NCBI GenBank assembly: GCA_034437035.1 | Contig: DAOTUI010000171.1 | Coordinates: 3,674 to 67,673, forward strand | DNA from: CAKZQX01 sp034437035 | GTDB taxonomy: Bacteria > Chloroflexota > Chloroflexia > Chloroflexales > Chloroflexaceae | Direction: 5' to 3' | Length of the DNA stretch: 64,000 nucleotides | Part shown: positions 23,938-32,398 of the stretch, one piece after another | Numbering within the stretch: position 1 is the first letter of the stretch | Layout: every line of letters begins with the position of its first letter | Made by a program: the position numbers and the translations under genes | Notes under the pieces: model-generated | Seen by the model: only the letters and a program-made list of their open reading frames with translations | The model's database searches: none | Told to the model about the DNA's origin: nothing

Positions 23938-24588
23938 CTATGGACGCCCAATGATCTTCGCCCAGGCTGCTTCGATCTGGGCGCGGGTCTCGTCCTGGGT
24001 GCCGCTGTTGTCAATCACTACGTCGGCATGGGCCAGACGGCTGGATTGAGGCGGTTGCGCGGCAACCCGTTGGCGGGCCTCGGTTTCGTGCATGCCACGG
24101 GTCTGCATCAGGCGCTTGACCTGCTGTTCCTCGGTGCAGGTGACAACCCAGATTGCATCGCACTGCTCGGCCCAGGTTGACTCAAGCAGTTTGATGGCGT
24201 CGATCACCGCAACCGGACGATCCAGGGGCTGCTCGCGGCTGCCATGCCCACTTCCGTGCGCAACCTGCTCCAGCCACTCGCCGATCTCGGTACGCACAGC
24301 CGGATGGACGATCTTCTCCAACTGTTGCAGCGCGGTTTTATCACGAAAGACGCGATCACCCAGTTTGCGTCGATCGATAGGACCACCCGGGCGGGTGAGA
24401 ATATCATTGCCAAATGCAGCGACGATCTGCTTGTAGACTGGTTTGCCCGGTTGCTGTACCCGGTGCGTCACCCGGTCAGCATCAATCGTGCGGGCTCCCA
24501 GCGCAGAGAGAATCGCCAGCACGGTACTCTTTCCACAGGCAATGCCACCCGTCAGGCCAATCAGATAGAGGTCAGGATGTTGTTTCAC
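23938..24588 (-). CDS. coaE: Dephospho-CoA kinase
   Basis: A 216-residue P-loop kinase that phosphorylates the 3'-hydroxyl of dephospho-CoA, the last step of coenzyme A synthesis. P-loop GLTGGIACGKST is at residues 7-18, with IDADRVTHRVQQPG and LEKIVHPAVR as family blocks, and CTEEQQVKRLMQTRGMHETEARQR in the lid region. GTG 24588 is chosen because AGGAGGAG lies about 8 nt upstream; the earlier ATG at 24618 would include that site. The start is 39 bp downstream of the amidohydrolase–CYTH stop, so the two are probably co-transcribed. Confidence 0.93.
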   Translation of the reverse strand: MKQHPDLYLIGLTGGIACGKSTVLAILSALGARTIDADRVTHRVQQPGKPVYKQIVAAFGNDILTRPGGPIDRRKLGDRVFRDKTALQQLEKIVHPAVRTEIGEWLEQVAHGSGHGSREQPLDRPVAVIDAIKLLESTWAEQCDAIWVVTCTEEQQVKRLMQTRGMHETEARQRVAAQPPQSSRLAHADVVIDNSGTQDETRAQIEAAWAKIIGRP

Positions 24589-24627
24589 TGAGCGACTCCT
24601 CCTGCGCAGTGCGCACATAATGACGCA

Positions 24628-26604
24628 TTATCCCATCTCGATATATTCCTGCTTGACCAGCGTGCCCGCATCCAGGCCGCAGAGGGCCAGCAGATCGCCG
24701 ATGATGCGGGCGCGCTCATCAGCATCTTTGCGGCTCCAGGTGCGACTTTTGATCTCCAGATAGGGACCGGGATTGCGGTTGCCCCCCAGCGTATCCAGGT
24801 TGAGCGCAAAGTCTTCACCTTTGTACACAATCCGCCAGCGCCGGCGGCGTTTCTCGATATCGATTACGGTATCAGGCTGGAAATACTCACGGTAGAAACG
24901 GAGCGAGTGGTCCGCCTGCGCCGTGTAGCGCGCCCGCGAGAGTAGAATGGCCGAGGCATACTCATTCCGTAGCGTCTCAAATACCAGCGTGATGGTATAT
25001 TTTGGCTCCAGCCGCGCGCCGGGATCGAGCCGGTGATCTTCGCGGATGCGGATACGCTCACGTTCGCCATTGTGAAAGAGAAAGTAGGTATCGTACTGTG
25101 CCCGCTCACTGGCCTTGGTGACGGTGATGTCGGGATGGTCCAGCAGTTGCGCCACTCGCTCTGCACCACTCGCGCCAACATGGGCCTTGACCTGAACCTC
25201 GAATATCTCGGCCTGCGCCACGCCACCGATTGCCAGAATCTTATCGAGCAGATTTGCCTCGCGGCTCGCCAGAAAATGATTGATCCGGTCGGCGATGACC
25301 TGCGCCTGCTGCAACACCTCTGCCTCGTCCAGGGTGAGCAGCGCGCGGTCACGCAGGAGGAAGCGCCCATCAACCAGGACATCGCGGACATCGGCGGCGC
25401 GGGCACTGTAGACCAGGTGCGAGTAGATCGCGTCGGGGCTGTAGGTGTAGCGGGGTCCGCTATGCAGTTTGCCCAACTCCACAACCGTAACATCGGCGCG
25501 CTTCCCCGGCACCAGCGAGCCAACCAGCGTATCCAGGTGAACCGCCTGCGCGCCCCGGCTGGTTGCCAGCGCCAGTGCTTCACGGGCCGGCATGGCCGTC
25601 GGGTCGCCTGTTACACCCTTGGGCAGCAGGGCCGCCAGATGCATCTCAACAAACATATCCTGATCGTCGTTACTGGCAGGGCCATCGGTGCCGATACCGG
25701 TCGCCACGCCGGCGGCAAGCAGGCGCTGGTAGGGGGCAATGCCGCTGGCAAGCTTGAGATTGCTGCTGGGGCAGGGCACCGCGCCAACCCCGCGATCACG
25801 CAGGAGGACAATATCCTCCTCGGTGGCATGCACACAGTGGGCCGCGATACAGGGCACCGCAAATGCGCCTAACTTCTCCACATAGCCGATGGGCGTAGCC
25901 GCCCGTTCCGCGCGGATCTGCTGGACTTCGCGGGCAGTTTCGGCGAGGTGCGTCACCAGAGGCACATCAAAGCGGCGGCAGAGCGCGGCGGCCTCGCGGT
26001 AGATCTCATCGGTGCAGGTGTAGGGCGCATGCGGCGCGATGGTCGGGATGATGCGCTCGTGCCGGTGCCATTCGGCGATAAAGTGGCGGGCCCGCTCCAG
26101 CCCTTCATCATAGGAGGCGGCATCAGGCGTCGGCAGGCGCATCACGGTTTGCCCGCAGATGGCGCGAATGCCCACCTCGGCGGCGGCGCGGGCAACCTGC
26201 TCCTCAAAATAGTACATATCGACAAAGGTGGTGACACCGCCGCGCAGCAGTTCAGCGCAGGCCAGTCGTGTGCCCACATAGCTAAACTCTGGAGTAACAA
26301 ACTGGCTCTCGACCGGAAACATATAGCCAAACAGCCAGACATCAAGCTGCTGGTCGGCAACCAGACCGCGCAGCAGGGTCATCGGCACATGGGCATGTGC
26401 ATTGATCAGACCGGGGATGATGGCGCATCCACGACAGTCGCGCACTTCGTCCGGAGTAAACTGATCTTGCAGTGTCGCCGTCGGCCCAACTGCGATGATA
26501 TCGTGTCCCCGGACGGCGACTGCGCCATCCGGATAGATGGTTCCCTGTGGGTCCATCGTAACTACCGTGCCACCGACGAGCAGCAGGTCAACCGCTTCTG
26601 CCAT
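24628..26604 (-). CDS. Amidohydrolase (MTA/SAH-deaminase-like) fused to a CYTH domain
   Basis: 658 residues. The N-terminal ~430 form a cytosine-deaminase/MtaD-type amidohydrolase: metal His pair in NAHAHVPMTLLRG, APHAPYTCT, HLAETAREVQ, AAHCVHATEED and GIGTDGPASNDDQD. Such enzymes deaminate methylthioadenosine, S-adenosylhomocysteine or similar purines. The last ~190 residues (from about 465) resemble a CYTH triphosphate tunnel: EIFEVQVKAHV, RIRIREDH, EPKYTITLV, RWRIVYKGEDFALNLD and YLEIKSR. CYTH domains act on triphosphates or cyclise ATP. ATG 26604 follows AAGGAG. It lies directly upstream of coaE. Both domains look complete, so the fusion is not a frameshift artefact. Confidence 0.82.
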   Translation of the reverse strand: MAEAVDLLLVGGTVVTMDPQGTIYPDGAVAVRGHDIIAVGPTATLQDQFTPDEVRDCRGCAIIPGLINAHAHVPMTLLRGLVADQQLDVWLFGYMFPVESQFVTPEFSYVGTRLACAELLRGGVTTFVDMYYFEEQVARAAAEVGIRAICGQTVMRLPTPDAASYDEGLERARHFIAEWHRHERIIPTIAPHAPYTCTDEIYREAAALCRRFDVPLVTHLAETAREVQQIRAERAATPIGYVEKLGAFAVPCIAAHCVHATEEDIVLLRDRGVGAVPCPSSNLKLASGIAPYQRLLAAGVATGIGTDGPASNDDQDMFVEMHLAALLPKGVTGDPTAMPAREALALATSRGAQAVHLDTLVGSLVPGKRADVTVVELGKLHSGPRYTYSPDAIYSHLVYSARAADVRDVLVDGRFLLRDRALLTLDEAEVLQQAQVIADRINHFLASREANLLDKILAIGGVAQAEIFEVQVKAHVGASGAERVAQLLDHPDITVTKASERAQYDTYFLFHNGERERIRIREDHRLDPGARLEPKYTITLVFETLRNEYASAILLSRARYTAQADHSLRFYREYFQPDTVIDIEKRRRRWRIVYKGEDFALNLDTLGGNRNPGPYLEIKSRTWSRKDADERARIIGDLLALCGLDAGTLVKQEYIEMG

Positions 26605-26755
26605 AGTCTCCTTCCTCCACTTCACGTCGCCGGGAATGTCGGGGCGCCGGCCGTCGCCCATGGCGCGCAGAACGTTGGTCTTATTCTACCAGATGCTATG
26701 ACCGGATGCCGGGATGTTGGGTACGGAAACTGTCCTGCATGCGCGCAACCCCTGG

Positions 26756-26761
26756 TATAAT
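26756..26761 (+). promoter_or_regulatory. Extended -10 promoter for the sulfite-oxidase-like gene
   Basis: TGGTATAAT (TATAAT 26756-26761) lies 46 bp before the start at 26808. The -35 region is weak, as is common for extended -10 promoters. Confidence 0.5.
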
Positions 26762-26807
26762 AAAACCAGTACCCAGAGTCCGGCAACAATCAAGCAAGGA
26801 GATGAGT

Positions 26808-27422
26808 ATGTTTGATACCTTCAAACAGCGGTTTGACCGTACACCTGAGGGCCAGGAACACCGCGTGCCCCCGGGTCAGTATGTCACCGAGAAGTTCCCG
26901 GTTTTGCACTACGGTAATGTGCCCCAGTATGAAAATGTCGAGCAGACATGGGATCTGCGGGTCTGGGGCGAAACTGAGGAGTCTTTCCGCTTTTCGTTTG
27001 CGGCGTTTCGGGCGCTGCCGACGGTCAGCGTCACGATGGATATTCACTGTGTGACCCGCTGGAGTAAGCTGGATACCACCTGGGAGGGTGTGCAGTTCCG
27101 CGAGTTTCTCAAGCATATCCCGGCCCTGAAGCCGGAGGCGCAGTTTGTGATCGCGCATGCGGAGCAGGGTTTTACCGCCAATGTGCCGCTGGAAATGCTT
27201 ATGGATGATGAGGCGCTGCTGGCCTACAAGTACGAGGGGCAGGAACTCGACCCGGAGCATGGCTACCCGCTGCGGCTGATCGTGCCCAAAAAGTATTTCT
27301 GGAAGAGCGCCAAGTGGCTGCGTGGCCTGGAGTTTCTCTCCGAGGATAAACGTGGTTTCTGGGAGCGCTACGGCTACAACAACCACGCCGATCCCTGGAA
27401 AGAGGAGCGTTACGCGGAGTAG
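26808..27422 (+). CDS. Sulfite-oxidase-like molybdopterin oxidoreductase
   Basis: A 204-residue cytosolic protein of the SUOX/YuiH type. The molybdenum-ligating Cys is in MDIHCVTRWSKLDTTWEGV. GYPLRLIVPKKYFWKSAKWLRGLEF is the conserved core that follows. The N-terminus YVTEKFPVLHYGNVP is typical. It lacks the dimerisation domain and Tat signal of exported sulfite dehydrogenases, so the physiological substrate is uncertain. ATG 26808 is 6 nt after AAGGAG; ATG 26802 would overlap it. The gene converges on trmD across a heptad repeat. Confidence 0.85.
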   Translation: MFDTFKQRFDRTPEGQEHRVPPGQYVTEKFPVLHYGNVPQYENVEQTWDLRVWGETEESFRFSFAAFRALPTVSVTMDIHCVTRWSKLDTTWEGVQFREFLKHIPALKPEAQFVIAHAEQGFTANVPLEMLMDDEALLAYKYEGQELDPEHGYPLRLIVPKKYFWKSAKWLRGLEFLSEDKRGFWERYGYNNHADPWKEERYAE

Positions 27423-27537
27423 GGGGTAACGGTTAGGGGGTAACGGTTAGGGGGTAACGGTTGGTTATCTAATCTTTCTAACCCGTAACCCATACTTCTT
27501 AACCCGTAACCCCTAACCCGTAACCCCTAACCCCTAA
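27422..27537. repeat. Heptad-period tandem repeat between convergent genes (GGGGTAACGGTTAG / AACCCCT)
   Basis: A G-rich block of 14-bp units (GGGGTAACGGTTAG, 27422-27462) is followed by a C-rich block of 7-bp units (AACCCGT/AACCCCT, about 27478-27537). The two blocks are roughly complementary, so the tract can fold. It touches both stop codons. Runs of four to five G occur three times. Confidence 0.85.
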
Positions 27538-28289
27538 TCAGGAGTCCAGCCCAGGTCGGCGAGGAAAGCCAGATCGGCCGGGGTTAGCAGTCCCTGGGCA
27601 GCAGTGCGGGCCAGCAGATCGGGGCGGCGCTCCAGGGTACGGTGCAGGCGCTGCCGGCGGCGCCAGGCGGCAACCTCGCCATGGTGCCCGGAGAGCAGCA
27701 CCGACGGCACCGGCTGTTCTTCCCAGACCGCCGGGCGGGTGTAGTGCGGGTATTCCAGCAGACCATCGCTGTGGCTCTCCTCAGTGATGGATGCGGCGTC
27801 GAGTACGCCGGGCACCAGTCGTGCTACCGCGTCTACCAGCACCATCGCCGCCAGTTCCCCGCCTGTCAGCACATAGTCGCCAATACTGATCTCCCGGTGG
27901 ATCAGCGTGGTCCGTATCCGCTCATCAATGCCCTCGTAGTGCCCGCACACCAGCACCAGCCGCTCCTGTTGCGCCAACTCCTCGGCCATGGCCTGGGTAA
28001 ACAGTTCACCATCAGGACTGAGCAGGATCACCTGCGGCACGGGAGCATCCGGGCCTGGATTGGCGATCACGGCGCGAATGGCCGCTGCCAGCGGCACGGC
28101 TTTCATCACCATACCGGCCCCGCCGCCGTAGGGCGAATCATCGGCGGTGCGATGCCGGTCGGTCGCATAGTCGCGGATATTGTGCAGGTGAATGGTAATC
28201 CGGCCGGCCTGCTGTGCCCGCTTGAGAATGCTCTCGGTTAGCGGCCCCGTAAACATATCGGGGAAAAGCGTTAGAATATCGAATTGCAT
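27534..28289 (-). CDS. trmD: tRNA (guanine-37-N1)-methyltransferase
   Basis: A 251-residue SPOUT-class enzyme that methylates G37 of tRNAs. The start MQFDILTLFPDMF, the SAM-knot segments LVLVCGHYEGIDERI and SIGDYVLTGGELAAMVLVDAVARLVPGVL, and EYPHYTRPAVW are all diagnostic. ATG 28289 gives the canonical N-terminus; the frame to 28382 runs into the upstream gene. It follows the alpha/beta-hydrolase gene by 11 bp and is probably expressed from the same transcript. The usual rpsP/rimM/rplS neighbours are absent. Confidence 0.95.
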   Translation of the reverse strand: MQFDILTLFPDMFTGPLTESILKRAQQAGRITIHLHNIRDYATDRHRTADDSPYGGGAGMVMKAVPLAAAIRAVIANPGPDAPVPQVILLSPDGELFTQAMAEELAQQERLVLVCGHYEGIDERIRTTLIHREISIGDYVLTGGELAAMVLVDAVARLVPGVLDAASITEESHSDGLLEYPHYTRPAVWEEQPVPSVLLSGHHGEVAAWRRRQRLHRTLERRPDLLARTAAQGLLTPADLAFLADLGWTPD

Positions 28290-28300
28290 TTCAACTGTGC

Positions 28301-29206
28301 TTAAATACTGAGCAAATATTGATCGAAAAACTCGACGACACGACGCACATAGGCGCGACGGTCGGTAAAATACGCCCCACAATGTTCAGCATGTTCATCA
28401 ATCCAGAGTTCTTTCGGCTGGTGCGCCGCTGCGAAGAGCTGCCGGGCATGCGCTACAGGAATAAGACTATCGTTCGCGCCGTGGACAATGAGCACCGGTC
28501 GGGGAGCCAGTTTGCCAATCGCAGCGATCGGGCGAATGTCGCTGAGGCGATAACCATAGCGCTGTTGGATCAGCGCCTCGGTCAGCGTCACCAGTGGAGC
28601 GATGGGGACATGCAGCATATGCCGCATCCGGTCAGCCGTGACATCGCGGGCGTTGGTAAACGAACTATCGGCAACAATCGCCTGAATCGTGGGGTCACGG
28701 GCAGCGACCAGCAGCGCCACCGCTGCACCCATCGAGAAGCCTACCAGTCCGATGCGCGCCCCGGCGATCCGCTTGCGCACATAGTCACCGGCCGTCAGCA
28801 GATCATCCACTTCACAGTGTGCCAACGTGTTCGGCCAGGGATCGGAGGTGCCGCGCCCCCGGAAATCAAACAGCAGCACATTATGTCCCGCGCGCCAGAT
28901 CCCGGTGCCAATCCCCAGCAGATCATGTTTGGCGCTGATATGCCCATGGCAGCAGATAACCACGCTCCGGGTTTCGGGACACGGCAGCCACCAGCCGCGT
29001 AAACAGAGCCCGTCGGGGGTGTGCAGAGTGACATCCTCGTAGGGTACATCCAGTTCCCACGGCGTAAACGTATAGTCATCAAGATAGGTCCGGCGTGGGC
29101 GGGGGTTAAGCTGATTGCCGGCATACCAGGCCAGGCCCAGCATCCCGCCGACTGTGCCGGCCGCAGTGCTCAACAGCAGCGGCAACGAAGCAGAGCGGTT
29201 TCGCAT
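28301..29206 (-). CDS. Membrane-anchored alpha/beta hydrolase
   Basis: 301 residues. An N-terminal hydrophobic stretch (LPLLLSTAAGTVGGMLGLAWYAG) is probably an uncleaved anchor. The hydrolase fold shows VVICCHGHISAKHDLL, the nucleophile elbow GFSMGAAVAL, Asp in VLIVHGANDSLIP and His in EHAEHCGAYF. It belongs to the DUF/BAAT-like lysophospholipase group; the substrate cannot be told. ATG 29206 (MRNRSASL) is preferred to the frame start at 29287. It lies upstream of trmD with 11 bp between. Confidence 0.8.
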   Translation of the reverse strand: MRNRSASLPLLLSTAAGTVGGMLGLAWYAGNQLNPRPRRTYLDDYTFTPWELDVPYEDVTLHTPDGLCLRGWWLPCPETRSVVICCHGHISAKHDLLGIGTGIWRAGHNVLLFDFRGRGTSDPWPNTLAHCEVDDLLTAGDYVRKRIAGARIGLVGFSMGAAVALLVAARDPTIQAIVADSSFTNARDVTADRMRHMLHVPIAPLVTLTEALIQQRYGYRLSDIRPIAAIGKLAPRPVLIVHGANDSLIPVAHARQLFAAAHQPKELWIDEHAEHCGAYFTDRRAYVRRVVEFFDQYLLSI

Positions 29207-29298
29207 CACGTTTATCTCTCTAGCCGGTATGCAGTTTGCATACTGACCATAGGGTTGCAGAGGGTCGATATGCGCATATCGACTCATCTCATATTACA

Positions 29299-29490
29299 CG
29301 ACTTACGCGGTGGGCGTTCAAATCAGGCATTTGCCTCTATGAACAGCCCGATGCGCCTGCGGCAGCATGGTACTCTTTTTTCTTTTTCACAAAAAATTTG
29401 CACTCCGTGCAAATTTTTTGTGAAAAAGCCTGGAATCTTCCGCCCTGCCGGAGGCGAAATTTCCTTTTGGGTGAGCAACCGCGTAACTCG
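29299..29490 (+). repeat. Mosaic palindromic element, copy 7
   Basis: Ends CGACTTACGCGGT and ACCGCGTAACTCG. The central hairpin (29382-29428) has perfect 22-bp arms CTTTTTCACAAAAAATTTGC... around TCC, 47 nt. The left arm holds a small AGGCATTTGCCT hairpin. Flanks TCATATTACA and TCATATGACA match at 9 of 10. Confidence 0.9.
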
Positions 29491-29502
29491 TGTCATATGA
29501 CA

Positions 29503-29711
29503 CGAGTTACGCGGTGGGTACACAAACTGGGCATTTGCCCAGGTGGAAGCCCGATGCGCCTGCGGCAGCATGGTACATGGTTTCTTCCGCCCTGCTGGAG
29601 GCGATATCCACTGCCGAACGCGGGATCACCTGATCCATGTCAGCATTGGCCGTTTCGCGGTTTTCGCTCATTTCATGTTATTCGTGGTCCAAACTCCCAC
29701 CGCGTACGTCG
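29503..29711 (+). repeat. Mosaic palindromic element, copy 8, without core hairpin
   Basis: Left end CGAGTTACGCGGT and CTGCGGCAGCATGGTAC are intact, then the sequence passes directly to TTTCTTCCGCCCTGCTGGAGG. The 47-nt hairpin is missing. The left arm contains CTGGGCATTTGCCCAG. The long right arm (GCATTGGCCGTTTCGCGG...) is shared with copies 13 and 15. The right end is ACCGCGTACGTCG. Confidence 0.82.
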
Positions 29712-29807
29712 GGTCACGTTACACGAGTTATGATGTTCCACGAGTTCATGCTCATCAATCCAGCGCGCCTGAATCGTAGCATGCTTTGCCTGTCGGCACA
29801 ACTTTAC

Positions 29808-29907
29808 AGAATTTACGCGGTAGGGGACAATCAAACCAGCCGTTTAATGACCGCGCCGCGTTGTCTCAGGCGAAATGCACCTGCTCGTGGAGGATCGCGT
29901 AATTTGT
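29808..29907 (+). repeat. Mosaic palindromic element, degenerate coreless copy
   Basis: Ends ATTTACGCGGT and ATCGCGTAAT enclose about 80 bp with a single TCAGGCGAAATGC block. It lies directly upstream of the methyltransferase gene at 29935. Strongly decayed. Confidence 0.5.
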
Positions 29908-29934
29908 GACGTTTAGCACGTTGAGGAATACATT

Positions 29935-30972
29935 ATGCCCTACCTGATTGCCACCTGCGCGCCGGAGTCCGCCGTGGTGTCACACAAAGAACTGCGCCGG
30001 GTTGAGTCGGCGGTGGCGGTGGAAGCCTGGCTTGACGATGGTGTCGCCCTGATGACTGCGCCGGACCCGGCGGCGTTTGCCGCGACGCTCGCTGCCGATC
30101 CGCCGGTCTTTGTGCGCCACCTGGCCCCGGCAGATCTGACGGTGCCCCTGACCGGCAGCCCCGCCGATATTACCGGACTCGCCGATGCCGTAGCCGCAAC
30201 CTACCTGCCCCCGATCGCCGCCAACCTGGCGCTGGACCGGCCCTGGCAGCCCCACGCCGTACAGGTGCGCCTGAGCAACCGTGCCGCGCATCCCTACACC
30301 CGCTATGCCCTGGCCGAACCACTACGCGAAATGCTGGCGCAGTTTGGGCCGGAAGATGTGCGCCACCCGCAGCAGGTACTGGCGGTCTACTGCGCCGCAG
30401 AGCAGGCCTACGTCGGGTTGTGGCCCACGGCGCGCTGCCTGAGCGACTGGCCCGGCGGTGAGCGCCGCTTTGCCCGCACGCCGGAGCAGATTAGCCGCTC
30501 CGAGTTCAAGCTGCTGGAAGCCCTGGACCTGTTCAACCTGGCATGGCCCACCCAGGGACGCGCCCTGGACCTGGGAGCCGCCCCCGGTGGCTGGACACGG
30601 CTGCTGGTTGAGCGTGGGTTGGCAGTTGTGGCGGTAGACCCGGCAGCCCTGGATGCGCGGGTGGCAGCATTGCCCCAGGTAGAGCAGTGGCGCGGGCATG
30701 CGGAGGCTTTTCTTACCGGCAGCAGTGATTTGTTCGACCTGGTGGTCAATGATATGCGGCTGGATGCGCGCGACTCGGCCCGGCTGATGCTACGTGCTGC
30801 CGAACGTCTGCGCCCCGGCAGTCCGGCACTGATGACGCTGAAACTGCCCCAGGCCAGGATCGAGCCGGTCTACCACCGGGCCCGGCGCATCTTCGCCGAG
30901 GCGTATACCATCATCGGCGCGCGGCAGCTCTTTCACAACCGCAGTGAAGTGACCATTGTCGGCGTCAGATAA
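29935..30972 (+). CDS. FtsJ/RlmM-like 2'-O-ribose methyltransferase
   Basis: 345 residues. The C-terminal half is an RrmJ/FtsJ SAM domain with ALDLGAAPGGWTRLL and the four catalytic residues expected of the family: Lys in SRSEFKLLEAL, Asp in DLVVNDMRL, Lys in LMTLKLPQ and Glu in NRSEVTIV. The N-terminal ~150 residues are a THUMP-like region as in RlmM, which modifies 23S rRNA C2498. The target here is inferred, not shown. GAGGAA lies 10 nt before ATG 29935. Single-gene unit between two repeat clusters. Confidence 0.85.
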   Translation: MPYLIATCAPESAVVSHKELRRVESAVAVEAWLDDGVALMTAPDPAAFAATLAADPPVFVRHLAPADLTVPLTGSPADITGLADAVAATYLPPIAANLALDRPWQPHAVQVRLSNRAAHPYTRYALAEPLREMLAQFGPEDVRHPQQVLAVYCAAEQAYVGLWPTARCLSDWPGGERRFARTPEQISRSEFKLLEALDLFNLAWPTQGRALDLGAAPGGWTRLLVERGLAVVAVDPAALDARVAALPQVEQWRGHAEAFLTGSSDLFDLVVNDMRLDARDSARLMLRAAERLRPGSPALMTLKLPQARIEPVYHRARRIFAEAYTIIGARQLFHNRSEVTIVGVR

Positions 30973-31032
30973 TGGGACGGTGCGCATTGGCACGCAATGT
31001 GCAAAATAGCATTAAAGCTTATGTAACTGACT

Positions 31033-31225
31033 CGCGTTACGCGGTACGGTCTATTCCGGCGTGATGCCCAACCCAGAAGCCGGGTTTCGCCTGCGGCAGC
31101 ATGGTACTTTTCTTATCTTTTTCACGAACATGTGGCTCGGAGAGCCACATGTTCGTGAAAAAGAATGTCCGGTTCCACCTTGCCGGAGGCGAAGTACACC
31201 TTCCGGTGAAGCACCGCGTAACGTG
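31033..31225 (+). repeat. Mosaic palindromic element, copy 9
   Basis: Ends CGCGTTACGCGGT and ACCGCGTAACGTG. The central hairpin (31117-31163) is 47 nt with perfect 22-bp arms CTTTTTCACGAACATGTGGC... around GGA. It fills the 294-bp gap between the methyltransferase and the small DNA-binding protein. Confidence 0.9.
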
Positions 31226-31266
31226 TTTACCTGAGAGTCGTAGACAAACCAGAGGAGGCGCTCCCG

Positions 31267-31470
31267 ATGTATGAGTATATGACGATTGACGAAGCCGCTC
31301 GCCTGGCCCAGGTTGAACCGGAGACGATCCGGCAGTGGCTGGATCAGGGACTGACCTACAAGCAGGAAGATGATGGCGCGATCAAAATCCACCCGACCGG
31401 GCTTGAAACCTTCCTGATGCAGCATCCCGAATATCGCCCGGCATCCGCGTCGAATCAGAGAAGTGACTGA
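31267..31470 (+). CDS. Small MerR/excisionase-type DNA-binding protein
   Basis: 67 residues. YMTIDEAARLAQVEPETIRQWLDQGLTYKQED is a winged helix-turn-helix of the excisionase/MerR N-terminal type, followed by IHPTGLETFLMQHPEY. AGAGGAGG precedes ATG 31267. Such proteins act as excision or transcription factors. No integrase is adjacent, so the role is open. The 261 bp after it (31471-31731) show no gene or clear signal. Confidence 0.7.
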   Translation: MYEYMTIDEAARLAQVEPETIRQWLDQGLTYKQEDDGAIKIHPTGLETFLMQHPEYRPASASNQRSD

Positions 31471-31731
31471 AAATGTGACAACTTATTCATCAAGCGACGC
31501 AGTGAATGTGTGCCGCTTGTGTCTGGTGCATGCGCCGGCAGCGGCATTGTTATGAGGAAAACCCATTCTCCTATCGAAAATGTCTGCCTGATTGGCAAAA
31601 AGAATGTTGAGGTAGAACTGGTTCGAACATGACAACATCTTTACCATGCAGACCGTGTCATTTTGGGGTAACTCTGCGTTTGTATACATGTAGCAAGATC
31701 ATTCGCAACATCGCAACACAGGACTACCCTT

Positions 31732-32253
31732 ATGAACACGAACAGCACAATCAACATTCTTGTCGTAGAAGATACCCGCATCTATCGGGAGAGCTTTTGC
31801 GAACTACTCCAGTCATGTTTCCCCCAGGCTCGCATTCGCGCCGCCGAAGACGGCACCAGTGCCCTGAGCCTGACGCGCCGGCACCAGTTCGATCTGATCA
31901 TCCTTGACTATCAGTTGAAGTCAATCACGGGTGGGGATGTGGTGCGCCATCTGCGTCAGCGCGCCAGTCTAACCGGAACAGCGATGCCGGTCATTGTGGT
32001 CATGTCCTCACAGCCGGATATTTCGATCTTTGCACGCACAATGGGCGCGGCGGCATTCCTGGGGAAACCGGTTTTTGCCGACGATATTGAAAATACACTC
32101 GGCCCGATCCTGGCGAAGATTGCCGCCGCAGCGCAGCCCGACGGTTCTAACCCGACAGCAGCACCTGACACGCCGCCGCAACCGGCATGGTCACCACGTA
32201 GCGCCGGCACCCGGCCACTGCTGTGGCGCGTGCGTTCGCGTACCGTCGGTTAA
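31732..32253 (+). CDS. Stand-alone response-regulator receiver protein
   Basis: 173 residues, one REC domain plus a low-complexity Pro/Ala tail. NILVVEDTRIYRE provides the acidic pocket, the acceptor Asp is in LIILDYQLKSITGGD, Thr/Ser in VVMSSQ and Lys in FLGKP. There is no output domain. It faces a paralogue at 32399-32824 with very similar sequence. It could be a phosphate sink or a protein-interaction switch. No cognate kinase is adjacent. Confidence 0.85.
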   Translation: MNTNSTINILVVEDTRIYRESFCELLQSCFPQARIRAAEDGTSALSLTRRHQFDLIILDYQLKSITGGDVVRHLRQRASLTGTAMPVIVVMSSQPDISIFARTMGAAAFLGKPVFADDIENTLGPILAKIAAAAQPDGSNPTAAPDTPPQPAWSPRSAGTRPLLWRVRSRTVG

Positions 32254-32398
32254 GCCACGCAGGTTCAAACCAGCAGAGAACAGAACACCGTCCATCGCTG
32301 GACGGCGGCTGGTGCGGCAATGCTCCGCATGGGTATATTGTTCGAATACCTGCATTCGCAAGGCTACAGCCGACGCTAACGCGCCAGCCGGTTACGCC

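Noticed and set aside
27422..27537. TTAGGG-like tract as a telomere or replication origin
   Set aside because: It is short, lies between two chromosomal genes, the unit is GGGGTAACGGTTAG, and no DnaA boxes or dnaA/dnaN genes are present.
31117..31163. Core hairpins as ordinary Rho-independent terminators
   Set aside because: The stems are very stable but have no T-tract directly after them, occur upstream as well as downstream of genes, and sit inside a larger symmetric element.
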